DNA from: Phytopythium helicoides
Lineage: Eukaryota; Oomycota; Peronosporomycetes; Pythiales; Pythiaceae
Length of the DNA stretch: 64,000 bases
Assembly: GCA_024867545.1 (NCBI GenBank)
Contig: JANFNE010000005.1
Location: forward strand, 1,054,001-1,118,000
Direction of reading: 5' to 3'
The notes under the pieces are model-generated. The model worked only from the letters and a program-made list of their open reading frames with translations. It was not told the DNA's origin and did no database searches. Below, piece after piece: positions 10,070 to 21,848 of this stretch. The position numbers and the translations under genes were made by a program. The stretch's first letter is position 1. Each line of letters starts with the position of its first letter.

Positions 10070-11587
10070 ATGCTGCCCGTCCGTAAGCTCGTGCAGGCTG
10101 CACGCGCGTCATCCGGAGGCGTGCAAACGCGCTCCATGGCCGTGCTGACGCGCGAGACCATCAACCCGCGCATCCTGAACGCAGAGTACGCGGTGCGCGG
10201 ACCGCTCGTGCTGCGCTCCGTCGAGTACACGAAGCGCCTGGCGCGCGGAGACAAGTCGCTGCCCTTCGACCGCGTCATCCCGTGCAACATCGGCAACCCG
10301 CTCGTGCTCAAGCAGGCGCCCATCGAGTTCCACCGCCAGGTGCTGGCGCTCGTCAACGTCCCGGGGCTCGTCGACTCCCCAGAGGCCAAGAAGATCTTCC
10401 CGCCTGATGCCATCGAGCGCGCCAAGTTCTACATCGACAACATCCCCGGAGGCACCGGCGCCTACGGACACTCCAAGGGCACCGAGGTCGTGCGCGAGGA
10501 GGTCGCCGCCTTCATCCAGGCGCGCGACGGTGGAGACGCCAAGTACGCCGCCGACCCCGAGGACATCTACCTCACGGACGGCGCCAGCCCGGCCGTGCAG
10601 AACTCGCTGCTCGCGCTCATCCGCGACGAGAATGACGCCATCCTCGCCCCCATTCCGCAGTACCCGCTCTACTCGGCCGCCATCGCGCTCAACGGCGGCA
10701 CGCTCGCCGGCTACTACCTGGACGAGTCCAAGGCTTGGGCGCTCAACGTGCACGAGCTCGAGCGCGCGCTGCACGAGGTGCGCGCGGCCGGCAAGACCGC
10801 ACGTGCCATCGCCGTCATTAATCCCGGTAACCCGACGGGCCAGGTGCTTTCGGAGGAGAACTTGCACGACATCATCAAATTTTGCCAGCGCGAGAACCTC
10901 GTCATCCTGGCCGATGAGGTGTACCAGGAGAATATCTACGCTCAGGGCAAGAAGTTCGTGTCGTTCAAGAAGGCGCTGCGCGACATGGGCCCCAACTACA
11001 ATGATGTTGAGCTCATCTCGTTCCACTCGACCTCCAAGGGCTTCACGGGTGAGTGCGGCCGTCGCGGCGGCTACATGGAGCTCGTCAACATCAGCGAGTG
11101 CGCCAAGGACCAGTTCTACAAGCTCATGAGCGTGAACCTGTGCTCTAACATTGAGGGTCAGCTCATGGTCGGGCTCATGGTCAACCCGCCGAAACCAGGT
11201 GACTACTCGTTTGAGAAGTACGCGTCGCAGCGTGACCAGACTCTCGAGTCGCTCAAGCGTCGCGCGGTCAAGCTCGTTGCGGCGTTCAACGAGCTCGAAG
11301 GCGTCACATGTAACGAGACCGAGGGTGCCATGTACACGTTCCCGCGCGTGCGGCTTCCCAAGAAGGCGGTTGAGGCAGCGGAAAACGCGGGTCTCGCGCC
11401 CGACGCCTTCTACTGCATGCAGATGCTCGACCAGACCGGCATCGTGGTTGTACCTGGCTCGGGCTTTGAGCAGGAGCACGGAACGTGGCACTTCCGCTCC
11501 ACGATTCTGCCGCCAGAGGAGGACGTGGACGAGGTGATTCGCAAGACGGCGGCGTTCCACGCAAGCTTTATGGACAAGTACCGGTGA
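10070..11587 (+). CDS. ALT: Alanine aminotransferase, probably mitochondrial
   Basis: Transfers the amino group between alanine and 2-oxoglutarate, giving pyruvate and glutamate; PLP enzyme of fold type I. Single exon, 505 aa, normal for the family. Landmarks: NIGNP near residue 65, GAYGHSKG, YLTDGAS, PIPQYPLY, INPGNPTGQVLS, ILADEVYQEN and the PLP-lysine motif SFHSTSKGFTGECGRRGGY. The Arg that binds the substrate carboxylate is in the HFRSTILP segment near the end. The first 24 residues are basic and hydroxyl-rich with no acids, a typical mitochondrial presequence, which supports the start at 10070. Upstream in-frame codons exist but no earlier ATG gives a better leader. Codon use is strongly GC3-rich, suggesting high expression. 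Confidence 0.95.
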   Translation: MLPVRKLVQAARASSGGVQTRSMAVLTRETINPRILNAEYAVRGPLVLRSVEYTKRLARGDKSLPFDRVIPCNIGNPLVLKQAPIEFHRQVLALVNVPGLVDSPEAKKIFPPDAIERAKFYIDNIPGGTGAYGHSKGTEVVREEVAAFIQARDGGDAKYAADPEDIYLTDGASPAVQNSLLALIRDENDAILAPIPQYPLYSAAIALNGGTLAGYYLDESKAWALNVHELERALHEVRAAGKTARAIAVINPGNPTGQVLSEENLHDIIKFCQRENLVILADEVYQENIYAQGKKFVSFKKALRDMGPNYNDVELISFHSTSKGFTGECGRRGGYMELVNISECAKDQFYKLMSVNLCSNIEGQLMVGLMVNPPKPGDYSFEKYASQRDQTLESLKRRAVKLVAAFNELEGVTCNETEGAMYTFPRVRLPKKAVEAAENAGLAPDAFYCMQMLDQTGIVVVPGSGFEQEHGTWHFRSTILPPEEDVDEVIRKTAAFHASFMDKYR

Positions 11588-11698
11588 ACGAGAGTTAGTT
11601 ACCACCATGAGAAAGTTTGAGAGAGGAGGAAACATGTATTGTCGAAAGGCGAGTTAAATAGTCTGGGACTGGGAAAACGCTTGAGTGAACACCATCCG

Positions 11699-14600
11699 TC
11701 AGCGCTTTCCCATGGGAGGTGCCATGGCTTTGGGTTTCATAGCGACACTCGGTCCTAGCATACCTCCTCCGCCGCTTGGGCCGCCCAAATCGCCCAACCG
11801 GTTCTTGATGCCCATGCTACCACCGCTACTTACTCCAGATGTCGAGCTTGGGGCGCTCATCGGGGGAGCGGTAGGCGTCGGTGTCAAGCCGGTGCTCGAG
11901 GGTTTATTGCCACCAGAGGGACTGTTCTCCCGCTTGGCAGGGGCAGAAGGACGGATGATCGGGATTTTGGTGATGACTCCCGAATCTTTTGGCAGGCCTG
12001 ACGTGCTTCTCACAGACCCACTGATCGTTTTGCTTGTTGAAGGTCCCAGCTTGCCTGTCGATCCCATGACTTTGAGGCCTTGAGGAGTTTTAGCACTGCT
12101 CGGGGGCCGAGCAGTCGGACAGTTTGGCAGAGTAGTCAGGGATGGACTGGGTTTCCCCATGCTGTTTGATACCTTCGTAGCACTTTTGCCACCTCGACCT
12201 CCGCCGTCGTTCTTGAGAACCATAGACAGCGCCATAACACTACTGCTTCCGGAGCCCCCGCCCATTGACAATGCGTTTGATGCCATCGAGCCAACATTCC
12301 CACCGCCACCTCCGCTACTCCCATTGGACCCATTTCCTGATCGATCGCGGCCCGTGTCTTTTCCTTGGGAGCGAGTAACCTTGTTGACGAGGTCAAGAGA
12401 CTTTACTCGAGCTCGCCGAACAACTTGTCCATCTTTGCCTACGACCAAAGTGTATTCGAGCATGCTCGACCATCGAGCATCCGCCGATGAGTCTTCGTGG
12501 TCAGATACCATTCCGAGCGCTTCCTCCTCGTTCAATTTTCGTTTGTCCTCTGAATCCTCATGAGAGCGCCGGTGCGACGGGCTCGAGTATGGCTGTGAAG
12601 GCGGTTGCGGAGTAAAAAACCGCCCTATATCATTGCCATCGACTGATTGTCGAACCTCCGCCAGGGTAAATGCAACATCTCTGTCGCTATCAAGGGTACT
12701 TTCTTCTAGAACCTGATTGATCCGCTCAAGCATCTTGTCATCAGCAAGATGTGATAGCAGATGCTTCCACAATGGAACGAGTGATACTGCTTTGAGACGA
12801 ACGTTTGGCACTGGGTCGTCGATGAGATCTATTGCGATGTCGATAAAGTTGAGGCGACAGTACTGCCGGCTGTTCAGGGAGGTTGCAAACACGCAAGCGT
12901 CGAGGTATAGTAAGCGCCGCCAAAAGCTTTTCGAGTGGCCATACTCTGCCCGTAGCTTGCTTAGCAAAGAGTACCGATGGCTAGCGATATCGTTTCGACG
13001 AATGAATTTGAGCAATGTCTGTATAGCCAATAGCTGCACGGGCCGCGCGCCGTCTTCAATCAGATCAAACAGGATGGGGATGATCATCTCGTACATTTGT
13101 ACAGACGAGAACCAGGAGAGAAACGACCCAAGCGTCTCGACAAATACAAGTTGGTCGCGATTCCGGCTGGCAGGCAAGATACTATGGTACTGAATGATGG
13201 ACTTGATGGTCGTGTCTAGTAGCGCTGTCTACAGAGTAGCGAGCTAGTCAGGTTGTGAAATTTGAGAGAACCGACAGGTGACGCGAGTACCTTTTGATCA
13301 TCATCGTTGGGACATAAGAGATGGGGGAGGATTTGAGGAACTCGGGCAATGGCCATTCCTCGAACCATCGAAGAATCGTCTTGCATCATCGTGATGAGGA
13401 GTGGTTTAATGTACCTGAGTGCCCGCGGTTGACCAAGCAAAGATGTGACTTCGTGAAGTCCTGCAGCAATATGATGTCGTACCTAACATGAGAATGAGAA
13501 CCACAAATCAGTTCATAATATAATTCAAGGTGCAGCGATTAGAAAACGTACGTGGTCATCCGAGTCGTTGGACAATTTTGGAAGCAGATCATCCATGAGG
13601 TGCGAGATGTATGATGTTCCGAACGCCTTGACGACGGCTGGGAAGTTGTAGGCACAGAATTGCCTTAGTTGAACTTCTTCCTTCGCGCACAACTTGGAGA
13701 AACTCTGGAGTAGCACTGGGGAAATGTCAGTGCCGAGGTTGTTGAGTGTCGCCAATTTGATCACCATGGGTCCAAAGCTCTCGGCAAATGACGTCGAAAT
13801 GTATTCTGGCAAACACTCAGCCAGCGATATCAGCTCGGGGATAACACGTTTTGTGCGCTCTGTTGCGGGGTAAAAGTCAAGTAAAGAGAGGATAGCAAGA
13901 AAAGCGCTTTGCTTGACCTGTAATTGGGTCATAGAATTAATATAAGTGTCAGAAACACCCGCTTGTTGTATTTGTGAATAGCAAGGTATTCGTACCTGCT
14001 CCTCTTCATCCTGGAGCAGCTCTAACAGCTCTGGGAGTAAATCAGAACATGCCTTTTCTTCGCTACTCATGTTAGCGGAAGTTAGTAATTCTGGTCTTGA
14101 GAGAGGAAACAAGTAGAGTAGGTGCTTACCCAACAGCTCGAGCCAAGGCGTCTAAATGAATACACATGGATTTTCGAACTTCCGCGTCGGTATCTTGACA
14201 AAGAGCCATCATCTTTGACACCACGAGTAAGAGCAACAAAGTTAGGCTCGCTTGCATCATATAGGTCGATTCAACGGGTTACCTTTTGAAAGTATAAGCC
14301 TTCAATGTCTTGAGGGGACAGCAAGTTTTGCGCTGTGATCGCACCTAGAAGAAAGCAGCAGATCAGCCGCGAACCTGGTGTCTGGGACACGTCGCCCTTC
14401 TCTATCGCCACGCGAATGATCTGTTGAAGCACCAGACAGACATCAGCGACGTTATCAATATGTGTATCTACAACTTTCACGTACTTGTGTCTTCTTGAGT
14501 GCGCTCCCAATGCGTGGAAGTGAGGCTATGACTGCTTGACTTGCAGCTTCAGCAAAATCTTTTTGCTGAATTTCAGTGACAAAGTCGAGCGCAAGTGGTA

Positions 14601-15199
14601 CAACAAGTTTAGTAACTTGCTCCTCGGTCAAGAGAAACACTGCGTTCTTCTTCTCTTCGTTGCACTTTTCCATTTGCTGGATATAATCGTCATGATAAGT
14701 CGCGCTAATCGGAAAGCTGACCACTTTCCCATCAACAGTAGCACATGGCAAGCTGCTGAGACCCCGGAAGATTTCAAGCAGTACCGCGCTACTAGCGTTC
14801 TGCTCAGACTCGCATTTTTGCCAAACACCCTGCACAACAACGCTCAGTGTGCCAGAAGTTGAGTGCTTATCCAAACTTAATGTGAATTACCTTGATACAG
14901 TCAAGGATCAGCGCCAAATTGCCCTTGGAGTTGTTTGCCGCAAGAATTTTCGGAAGCGACGACAAGATGCTGATTTTTTGCTTGTCAACTCCATTCTTGA
15001 GCAAATGCTCTGTGCGCTCCATCTCTGGTAGATCCTCATTTACGTTCAGCTTTTCGAGATCCGAGAGAGACTGTTTCAACCCAGTGCAGAGTAGGTTAGA
15101 GGTGATATGGTCCTTCACAAAGCACTATAACGATACCAGTGCATCCTCGCGCTCAAAGCACTCGGCCTCCCGTTCATTGAAGAAGCCGATTTCGTCCAT
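11699..15199 (-). CDS. PPP4R4: PP4 regulatory subunit 4-like HEAT protein (one frame break)
   Basis: HEAT-repeat scaffold predicted to regulate protein phosphatase 4. Exons in transcript order: 15118-14891, 14829-14283, 14212-14130, 14065-13996, 13917-13552, 13482-13291 and 13228-11699. Matches to human PPP4R4 occur in order: NVNEDLPEMER near the N-terminus, MALCQDTDAEVRKSMC, FCAYNFPAVV and YGHSKSFWRRLLYLDAC. The last 200 residues are a Ser/Gly/Pro-rich tail. Exon 14829-14283 is 547 nt where a multiple of three is needed; the shift lies at about 14485-14500, a probable one-base insertion. The N-terminus is unresolved. An ATG at 15199 gives 21 plausible codons, but a TAG follows in frame and the only GT-AG pair there is 24 nt. 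It lies in tandem with the coiled-coil gene. Confidence 0.8.
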
Positions 15200-15251
15200 C
15201 TCATAAAGTAGCGAGGGGATCAACAATCAGCCAAGGCGAGAACCGACAACT

Positions 15252-16559
15252 TCATCCCCTGGCAGAGCCTTTCTTCCAGGTCAATTTATTGCCGTCCAAG
15301 AACTTGCTATCGTGCCAGCAACGATCACCACGCAAGCCCTGGCCCAAATCTGCTAGCTCCAACTTGAGTATTTTCGGCGTGTGCTCCTTGAACACCAACA
15401 TCAACTAAAAATACCAACCATGCCTACAAATAACTAACCAAACTCGCATGCAAATTCCTGCTGGTGAAGTGATTGAGTCAAAGTGATGGATATTCCCAAG
15501 CCTGCTCGTGAGTTGTGCAAAGCTGATGCAACATGATCAAGAGCATACCCTCCACGCACTTCCCATTTCCCATTTTCATGAAGTGACGCCACCAGTTTGG
15601 CATATTTGTTCCAAATGAACTCTACCTCCTTCTCTTTCCCGCGGACAAGCTGCTCATGCCGGCGCTGGTCAGTTTGTCTTTGAGACTTACTCCGCAGCAG
15701 CTCTTCGCGTAAGCGGATCACCTCGCGGCGAAAAAGTAGCTCTTTTGTTCGCAAGTTGTCAACAGCAAGATTGGCCTGACTCAGCTGGGCTCGTAACTTC
15801 TTTTCTTGTTCGCACTTTTCAGATTCAAGCTCATCGTTCGCAGCCTTCTGGAGATTTTGTGCTTTGGTTTCCTTTGAACGGACCTTCTCGTCTCTGCGCT
15901 TTTCATCGACAAGTTGGCGGACTTGGTCCTGAAGGCAACTTCACCCTTTCCTCTTCGTGTTCGACTCTTGTTGCCCACATTCGCTCAGTTGAATTGATGG
16001 CTTTGTGCTGTGTTTCGATGGCTAGCAACAGTTGCCGCTCCTTGGCTCGGTATCGTTCGATGTGCTGCTTCATTTCACTCATCGACTCGATCAGGCGTTG
16101 AGCTTGCGCTTTCCGAGCCTTTCCCTTCTCCTTTTGCTTATGAAGCATGCTCTTTATGCCGGTACAGGCACGTTTCTCCTCGGTGAGCAGGTCGTTAACT
16201 CGCTGGAACTCTGCCTCCCAGTGCGCGCACTCGCGGGTCTTCCCCTCGACCTCCGACTCTAGCGCCTTCTTCTCCCTCTCAGCGTCCTGCAGCTGCATCT
16301 CCCGCGAGAGTAGGGCTCGCCTAGCAGCGGACACGTCAGCTTCCAGTCGAGCGATTTGCGCTACAGCGTCGCCTGCGAACTCTGCGCGTTTCGCCAGCTC
16401 GTCCGTCGTCTCGCCGAGCTGCGCCGCCAGCGCCGCCACCTTCTCCCGCAGCGCGTCCAGCTCGCGCCCCCGCTGCCCGTCGCGCGTCCGCATGGCCCGC
16501 AGCTCACGAGCCAGCGCCATCGCCTGCACATCTCCGGCCTCTTCGTCGTCGACGGCCAT
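15252..16559 (-). CDS. Coiled-coil protein (one frame break)
   Basis: Long helical protein from the ATG at 16559; the main frame stops at 15434. Almost all of it is heptad-patterned coiled coil rich in Glu, Lys, Arg, Ala and Leu (ALREKVAALAAQLGETTDEL, RLEADVSAARRALLSRE, IRLREELLRSKSQ). No enzyme motif is seen. Centrosomal, basal-body or cytoskeletal linker proteins are possible; I do not recognise the family. At about 15931-15941 the frame shifts (between VKLP and LQDQVRQLVDE), and the 1126-nt span carries one base too many. A further open segment at 15404-15252 (KEHTPKILKLELADLGQGL...) preceded by TTTTTAG looks like a final exon, but the intron would be only about 34 nt, so this junction is tentative. 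Confidence 0.6.
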
Positions 16560-17050
16560 GCCGATAGATCCCTCCTAACCGCCGCGGCAACCGTTCAATC
16601 GGTAGGAGGAGTGATGGTGCTTCAACTTGGCGCATGACGATGACGCATGAGGTTGATGCGGCGTATCCCTCCTTTTTAATCGCCTGCATCTATCTCATCA
16701 GGCTGCTCTAGCTCTGCAGCACCCTTTGTGACCAACGCTGCCCCACTTGCACCTGTAGCCGGAGCGTCTCCGGCCCGAGGACTCGCCTCGCAGCCAATGG
16801 CGAGCGTGACAGCGGTGACGAGCCCCGCTGCGGCCTCCACACTCGCTCCGACGCCTTCCAGCAGGTCGAATCAGCAGCCGAGACGCCCCCAGCGCGGCGG
16901 TAGGACACGGGCGGCGCGCTCCATGCCGACATGCGCAGCCGCGACCGCCATCGATCAACACTCCATTCGTATCGACCACCATTCCCAGCTGCTCGAGCGT
17001 GGCCGCCGGATGCCATTCCCGCATTGCCCAGCTCCAGCGTCAGCCCCGCC
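16560..17050. other. Divergent intergenic region, coiled-coil gene / rhodanese gene
   Basis: No gene supported. It holds both 5' flanks. CCAAT is present at about 16793-16797. Confidence 0.4.
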
Positions 17051-17520
17051 ATGTCGTTCGTCCAGCCGCCGCAGTTCGAGTACGTGGGCCCGCGGGACCT
17101 GGCGGCCGTGCTCAAGGACGAGTCGCCATCGGCGCCCGCCAAGCCGCTCATCATCGACGTGCGGGGGGACGACTTCGCGGGCGGCCACATCCGCTCGGCC
17201 GTCAACATCCCCGAGACGACTTCCAGGACGACGACGACGTTGACGCGCTCGTGGACAAGTACAAGGACCAGGAGCGAATCGTGTTCCACTGCATGATGAG
17301 CCAGGTGCGCGGCCCGGCCTGCGCGCGCCGCTTCCTCTCGCGCCTCGAGGTCAAGCTCGAGGGCGAGAGCACAAGCCCAAGGTCGAGGTGCTGCATGGCG
17401 GCTACCAGCTCTTCTCCCAGGTGCGGTGGATCGAACGCAATGCATGACGAGTACAGTAACTAAACTGCTGCTGACTCGCAGATCTACAAGGATGACGAGA
17501 CTGTGATTGAGAAAAACTGA
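17051..17520 (+). CDS. Cdc25/Acr2-type rhodanese phosphatase (two frame breaks)
   Basis: Single rhodanese domain of the small Cdc25-like/arsenate reductase type (compare Arabidopsis CDC25 and yeast Acr2). Landmarks: LIIDVRGDDFAGGHI, the active-site loop HCMMSQVRGP (Cys-x5-Arg) and VLHGGYQLF. Exon 1 is 17051-17420 and exon 2 is 17482-17520. Exon 1 needs two added bases to keep frame: one at about 17209-17217 (NIPE to DDFQDDDD) and one at about 17361-17372 (LEGE to HKPKVEV). Both breaks sit in GAGA contexts like the ITPA break. Restored length would be about 137 aa, normal for the family. Likely role: tyrosine phosphatase or arsenate reductase; the loop alone does not separate them. Its 3' end is 51 bases from that of the BRCT gene. 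Confidence 0.8.
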
Positions 17521-17571
17521 GCTGAAGACGCAATTTGACTTGTTTCGACTGATCCTACTTTCCTCCCGCTA

Positions 17572-20500
17572 TCACACGTGGTACTGTGCGCGCGACACTG
17601 GAGGAGCCTGCTCCTTGGTCAGAAAGTCGATTAAAAAACTTGCGTTGATGCATTCCACGTTGCTCGCCTTGAGTTTCTTGAGCCACGCGTCGCGAGCAGG
17701 GAGGTCGGTGGGCACGAGTGCCACCACGGGCTTGTCGTCCGTTGCCTCGGCTGCCAATTTTGCCAGATCTGTCGCCTTCGTCATTGGGACCACAACGCCG
17801 TCGCCAGCGACGACTATCCGCTCACACATATCTGCAGGAGGAACACACTTCGAGTGGACAAGAACCCGCCAGCCGAGAAAAGCCCCAGGCTTTCCCGCAG
17901 CCCGCGCCGTCCGCCAGAATGAAGGGGCGCATGGCCAGATTCTATCGTCCATGAATCCCTTGTCCTCCGGTTTGCTACCCCACTCGTGGGAGTCCTCAGC
18001 GACAAATTTCCCTGCCTTGGAACTTTCTTCTAAATACGAGGGTTTCAAGATCCACTGTGTTCACGCAAAGGCAATTGGTCACATCTTCAGCCAGAGCATA
18101 CATATAGAGCTTCACAAGGAGACTCACCTTGCCAGCAGCACATCCCGCGACAAACTTTTCTGTACGCTTGAGCTCGCTGCAAATTATATGCGTGGCTTTT
18201 CCGTCGTAGCGACGCCCAACATTGCTGACTTTGCCTCCCAGGCCGAGAATGATAGATTCATTTACAGCCACTTCCTCCCGCGTGCCAGTGAGCAAGAACA
18301 CAAAGTCGGACCCCGGGGCGTTGCTGGAAACCGTTGCTCCTAATGTGCGCTTCGTTGTCTTCTTTGGTCCAGATTTCTCACTTCCCCCAGTCTCTGGTTC
18401 CATTTCACTAGTAGCTGACGACAATGACGACGATTTGCGCTTTCGGCTCGTGGTCGATGTAGCTGCCTGTATCAAAAGTGAACGAGGCATGAGAAAAGAG
18501 CTCATATATAACCGTCATGCACATGCTTCGTACCTTGCTGCTTTTTGGTGGACCTAAATTCTTGGTTGTAGGCTTTAGTACATCTTCGTTTTCAGGAACA
18601 CCTGCATCTGTCTTCCTCGTATCGACCATTTGATGATTCATCCTTAGCGCTGTCTTTTTTAATCCCAGATGCTGCACGTGACGCCTTTGCCTTCCTCGCT
18701 GCATTCGTCTTTGGCGGGTCGGCGGAAAGTTCTGGTTCAGGTTCAGTGCCTTCCGAGTTGCTTCCAGCTTTCCGGCGAGGCTTTCGTGCCGACATAGTTG
18801 GTGTGTCAAAGAGCTGGCAAGCCACATCAGACGGAGGCTTTGAAGCATCTTTCGCTGCATCAGTATCCTTGATTACAGTAGCACTTGGCGCCTTTTTATC
18901 CTGGGGCGTTGTGTGGTCGAGTTCGGTTAAAAGGTCATCCACGTCGAAGCGGCCACCGTTTGCTCCACGTTTTCGAGCACTAGCGGGCGTTTTTGCTGTA
19001 TTCGAACTGTTCGATTCGCCATCATCCGTCGATTGGTTTGTTTTGCTATTGGTCGTAATTTCAATAGCAGGTTTCCCGGTATCCGATGCAGATGGTTTGG
19101 ACACCGGTTTGTGTGAACAGTAGAGATACTTTTCCTCAGCTAGATACTTCCAAGCAGCAATACAGTCAAACAGCCACTATCATAAGAAACGACAAGCATC
19201 AGCATCGAATTTGCTCAACTAGGGAATGCATACACCTCTTACCTCGTGGCTTAGAATATTTTCAAAGCGCCAACTTTTGGCCTTCTTGAATTTCTCTCCA
19301 GCAGGTTCGTAACAAAGCAGGTGCGTCGAGTGGGTGCGCGACAGCACTGGAAGCATGCATGCTCCAGTGGAGCTAATTGCAATTTGAACTTGATCTCGAC
19401 TTGGCCGTGTGCGACTCGTAAATCCAGATAGAGTAATGACCAAACTTTGCATGCCAGATATCCCATGCGTCAGTGCAGGACGTTCAATTGCTTCGTCAAA
19501 TTTGCTTTGGTCGTCTGCAAAGAACGTAAAGGTCAGTACAATAAGCAAACTCGTTCACGATTGCGCTTAGATCATACCGCTCGTGTGGCCTCCATTCAAG
19601 ACCCAGAAAACACTAACAACACGTTTCTTCTGTCGCATGGCCTCTTCGTACTCGAATCCAGCTCTGTAACGGCACACGACAAACGAGGCGTTCGCGACGA
19701 CCTTGCGTACAATATCTTGGTATGCGTCGCCGAGGGGAACATTGGCAACCTTCGCATTGGCAGCGCGGAGCAGACCCATCATCTTGTCACAAAGGGTTGG
19801 GGGGATGTGTTGCGCGAGCAGTACAATAGCTCCGGAAAGAGAAGACTCCATATCCGGTAGTTTCTGTGAGGGCAACGAAAACGTCAACTTCTCCATTCAT
19901 AGCTCGAAAAAGTGGAGAGTCGACCATACCTCGGACGCTTTGCGTAACATCGATAGCTCGAGGTTGAGATCCGTTCGTGCCAATTGGTACACAACGATGC
20001 ATTTGTGCAGGTTCAGGTCTTCGAGATCGAGCACTGGACGGGACTTCCAGCTGATTGGGTTGGATCGCGCCGCGACTGCGCCGGGTAGCGCAAACGGCCC
20101 CTCTGGTACGCGGCTCTTGTGCCGAGCGCACTCTTCGATCCACGTGTAGTTGATGTAGAACTGCTCAGCCAATCCAGCCTGCTTTCCTAGGAAGGCAACG
20201 AGGCAACTGGGCAGTTCAAAGAACGCGGGATTATTGTCCGTCTGGCTTGCCAGCGCCTGTCGCCACGACTCAGCTGCGCGCGCGACGTCTGCGTCCGAGA
20301 AGCTTAGGTTGAGCATATTGATCCGCTCGGGCTGGGCGTCCGCCGGTACCACCGTGTCCTCGGGCGACAGAATGTGCGTGGCGCCTGCGTACATGTCGCC
20401 CTGGTCGATGATCTGTCCTCCAAAGTGTGCGATGATGCCGTCTATGACTCGGCGCTGGTCCTTGTCGATCGGGCCGGCGGCGATCGCGAGCCCCGCGAAG

Positions 20501-20796
20501 AAGAGCGCCGGGTCCGCGCTGAAGCGGTCGGCCGGCAGCAGGTGCTGCAGCAGGAAGCTGCGGAGCACCCACTCGGGCCGCACGATCCACACGAAGCGCT
20601 CGCTGCGCCGCGCGCTGAAGGCCGCGAACGCCTCGGGAGCGCACACGACGTGCGTGGCGCCTGCGCTCTCGCGCTCGTCGAGCAGCGCCGCGCCGCCGTC
20701 GCGCAGCGCGCACTCGAGCGCCAGCAGGTGCGCCGGCGCGAGCCCCGCGGGGCTCACGAAGCAGCGCAGCCCGCCGAAGAGCTCACGCGTGCGCAT
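17572..20796 (-). CDS. Multi-BRCT DNA damage response protein (one frame break)
   Basis: Six exons in transcript order 20796-19930, 19863-19578, 19514-19243, 19176-18534, 18466-18128 and 18054-17572, all other junctions in phase; about 960 aa. BRCT units: residues 1-80 (GLRCFVSPAGL...VRPEWVLRSF), 90-200, then regions ending in YTWIEEC and SVFWVLNGG, and one near SRTHSTHLL...WLFDCIAAWKYLAEEKYL. A Ser/Lys-rich linker follows. The C-terminal pair has VFLLTGTRE...GGKV...THIIC and WILKPSYLEESSKAGKFV. The order (several N-terminal BRCTs, disordered middle, C-terminal phosphopeptide-binding pair) resembles PTIP/Rtt107/TopBP1 scaffolds; which one is undecided. Exon 19176-18534 has one extra base near 18605-18640, in disordered sequence. 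Confidence 0.82.
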
Positions 20797-21311
20797 CGTC
20801 TGCCGCTGGGGCCGCGAGAGCTGCACTTGGCGATACTGAGAGCAGCAGCAGCAGCGGCAGCAGGCGGCCAGGAGGCCATCCACCGGGTCTTGTCGGCCAA
20901 AAATGAAAGTATTTCCTGTATTGGATTGGCTGAAATGAGAATGAATGGGAATCGTTGATTGGCTACGAGCGTGAATTATATTTGCCGTATACGTATATTT
21001 TAAAACAGGAGAAGCAAAATGCGTAGTCGAAGGCTCTTGGTCAAAAAGGGTTTACGCACCGCAATTGATACGTCTGGGAAGAGATTTGCGCACATTATGC
21101 CCAGCGGCCGATGAGTCAGGCCGCGAATGTGCTGCTTGGCTGACAATCAAGCGCTACATGTGAGGCTCAACTACACCGCTTCATGCAACCAATGACAGCA
21201 CAGTGAGCCCTAAACATGTCAACCCTCAAGGCTTTTTATTTATTTATTTTTTGGTATGGTATCGATGGAGAAACAAAGGGTCAACAACCGCTTGGCTTGG
21301 ACTGTTAGCGC
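20797..21311. other. Intergenic with inverted CCAAT boxes
   Basis: No gene supported. It holds the BRCT gene promoter side and the 3' flank of the first decarboxylase, which contains an A/T-rich TTTATTTATTTATTTT run near 21234-21250, a possible cleavage/termination region. Confidence 0.4.
20920..20962 (-). promoter_or_regulatory. CCAAT-box cluster before the BRCT gene
   Basis: On the minus strand CCAAT occurs three times (plus-strand ATTGG at 20920-20924, 20925-20929 and 20958-20962), 124-166 bases upstream of the start codon. Confidence 0.5.
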
Positions 21312-21848
21312 TTACAGAGTCTCGGCGTCGGGGGCGATCGGCACGAGGTTGCCGGCGCCGCGGAAGGTCTCGAGGATCGTGGCCTGCTCGCTCAGGATGA
21401 GGCGGTCGCGCTGGTTGCCAATGTCGGCGAGCTTGCGCCAGCGAGCGTAGTCGGCCGGGTTGCGCTTGTCGCCGTGCGCGTCGTGCGGGTGCTCCCAGTG
21501 GCCCTTGGAGAAGCCGATCATGGTCGTGATCTTGGCGTTCTTGATGTCGTACACGAGGCTGACGATGGTGCCGGTCTCCTCGAGCCAGTTGCACTGCCAC
21601 AGCTCGCCGGGACGGATGCACTGGAACGCAACCGTCTGGTAGTTGAGACGACCGGCCATGGGGCCTCCGTGGATCGAGTACACGATGCGGTCGTGCGAGA
21701 AGAACCACATCTCGTAGCGCCACTTCTCCGGCTTGCCGTCCGGGCCCTCGGCGTCGTAGTCGTACACCAGGTGGAGGTCGCGGATGTCCTCGTCGAACGA
21801 CGGGTGCAGCTCCGTGTTGGTGTGGTATCCGGGGACGGCGATCGGCAT
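21312..21848 (-). CDS. Phenolic acid decarboxylase, copy 1
   Basis: Non-oxidative decarboxylation of hydroxycinnamic acids (p-coumaric, ferulic, caffeic) to vinylphenols, a cofactor-free beta-barrel enzyme. 178 aa, single exon, no signal peptide. Blocks align with bacterial PadC as I recall it: VYDYD (the Tyr-x-Tyr pair), WRYEMWF, IHGGPMAGR (catalytic Arg) and CNWLEETGT (catalytic Glu), then GHWEHP and WRKLADIGNQR. All four catalytic positions are kept. A paralog lies 950 bases upstream in the same orientation. The substrate context is plant cell-wall phenolics, so a role in detoxifying host or litter phenolics is a reasonable inference. The scattered distribution of this family makes horizontal gain possible. 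Confidence 0.88.
   Translation of the reverse strand: MPIAVPGYHTNTELHPSFDEDIRDLHLVYDYDAEGPDGKPEKWRYEMWFFSHDRIVYSIHGGPMAGRLNYQTVAFQCIRPGELWQCNWLEETGTIVSLVYDIKNAKITTMIGFSKGHWEHPHDAHGDKRNPADYARWRKLADIGNQRDRLILSEQATILETFRGAGNLVPIAPDAETL

Noticed and set aside
10109..11635. 508-codon minus-strand frame opposite alanine aminotransferase
   Set aside because: GC3-rich coding sequence commonly leaves the antisense frame open; the plus strand has complete PLP-enzyme motifs.
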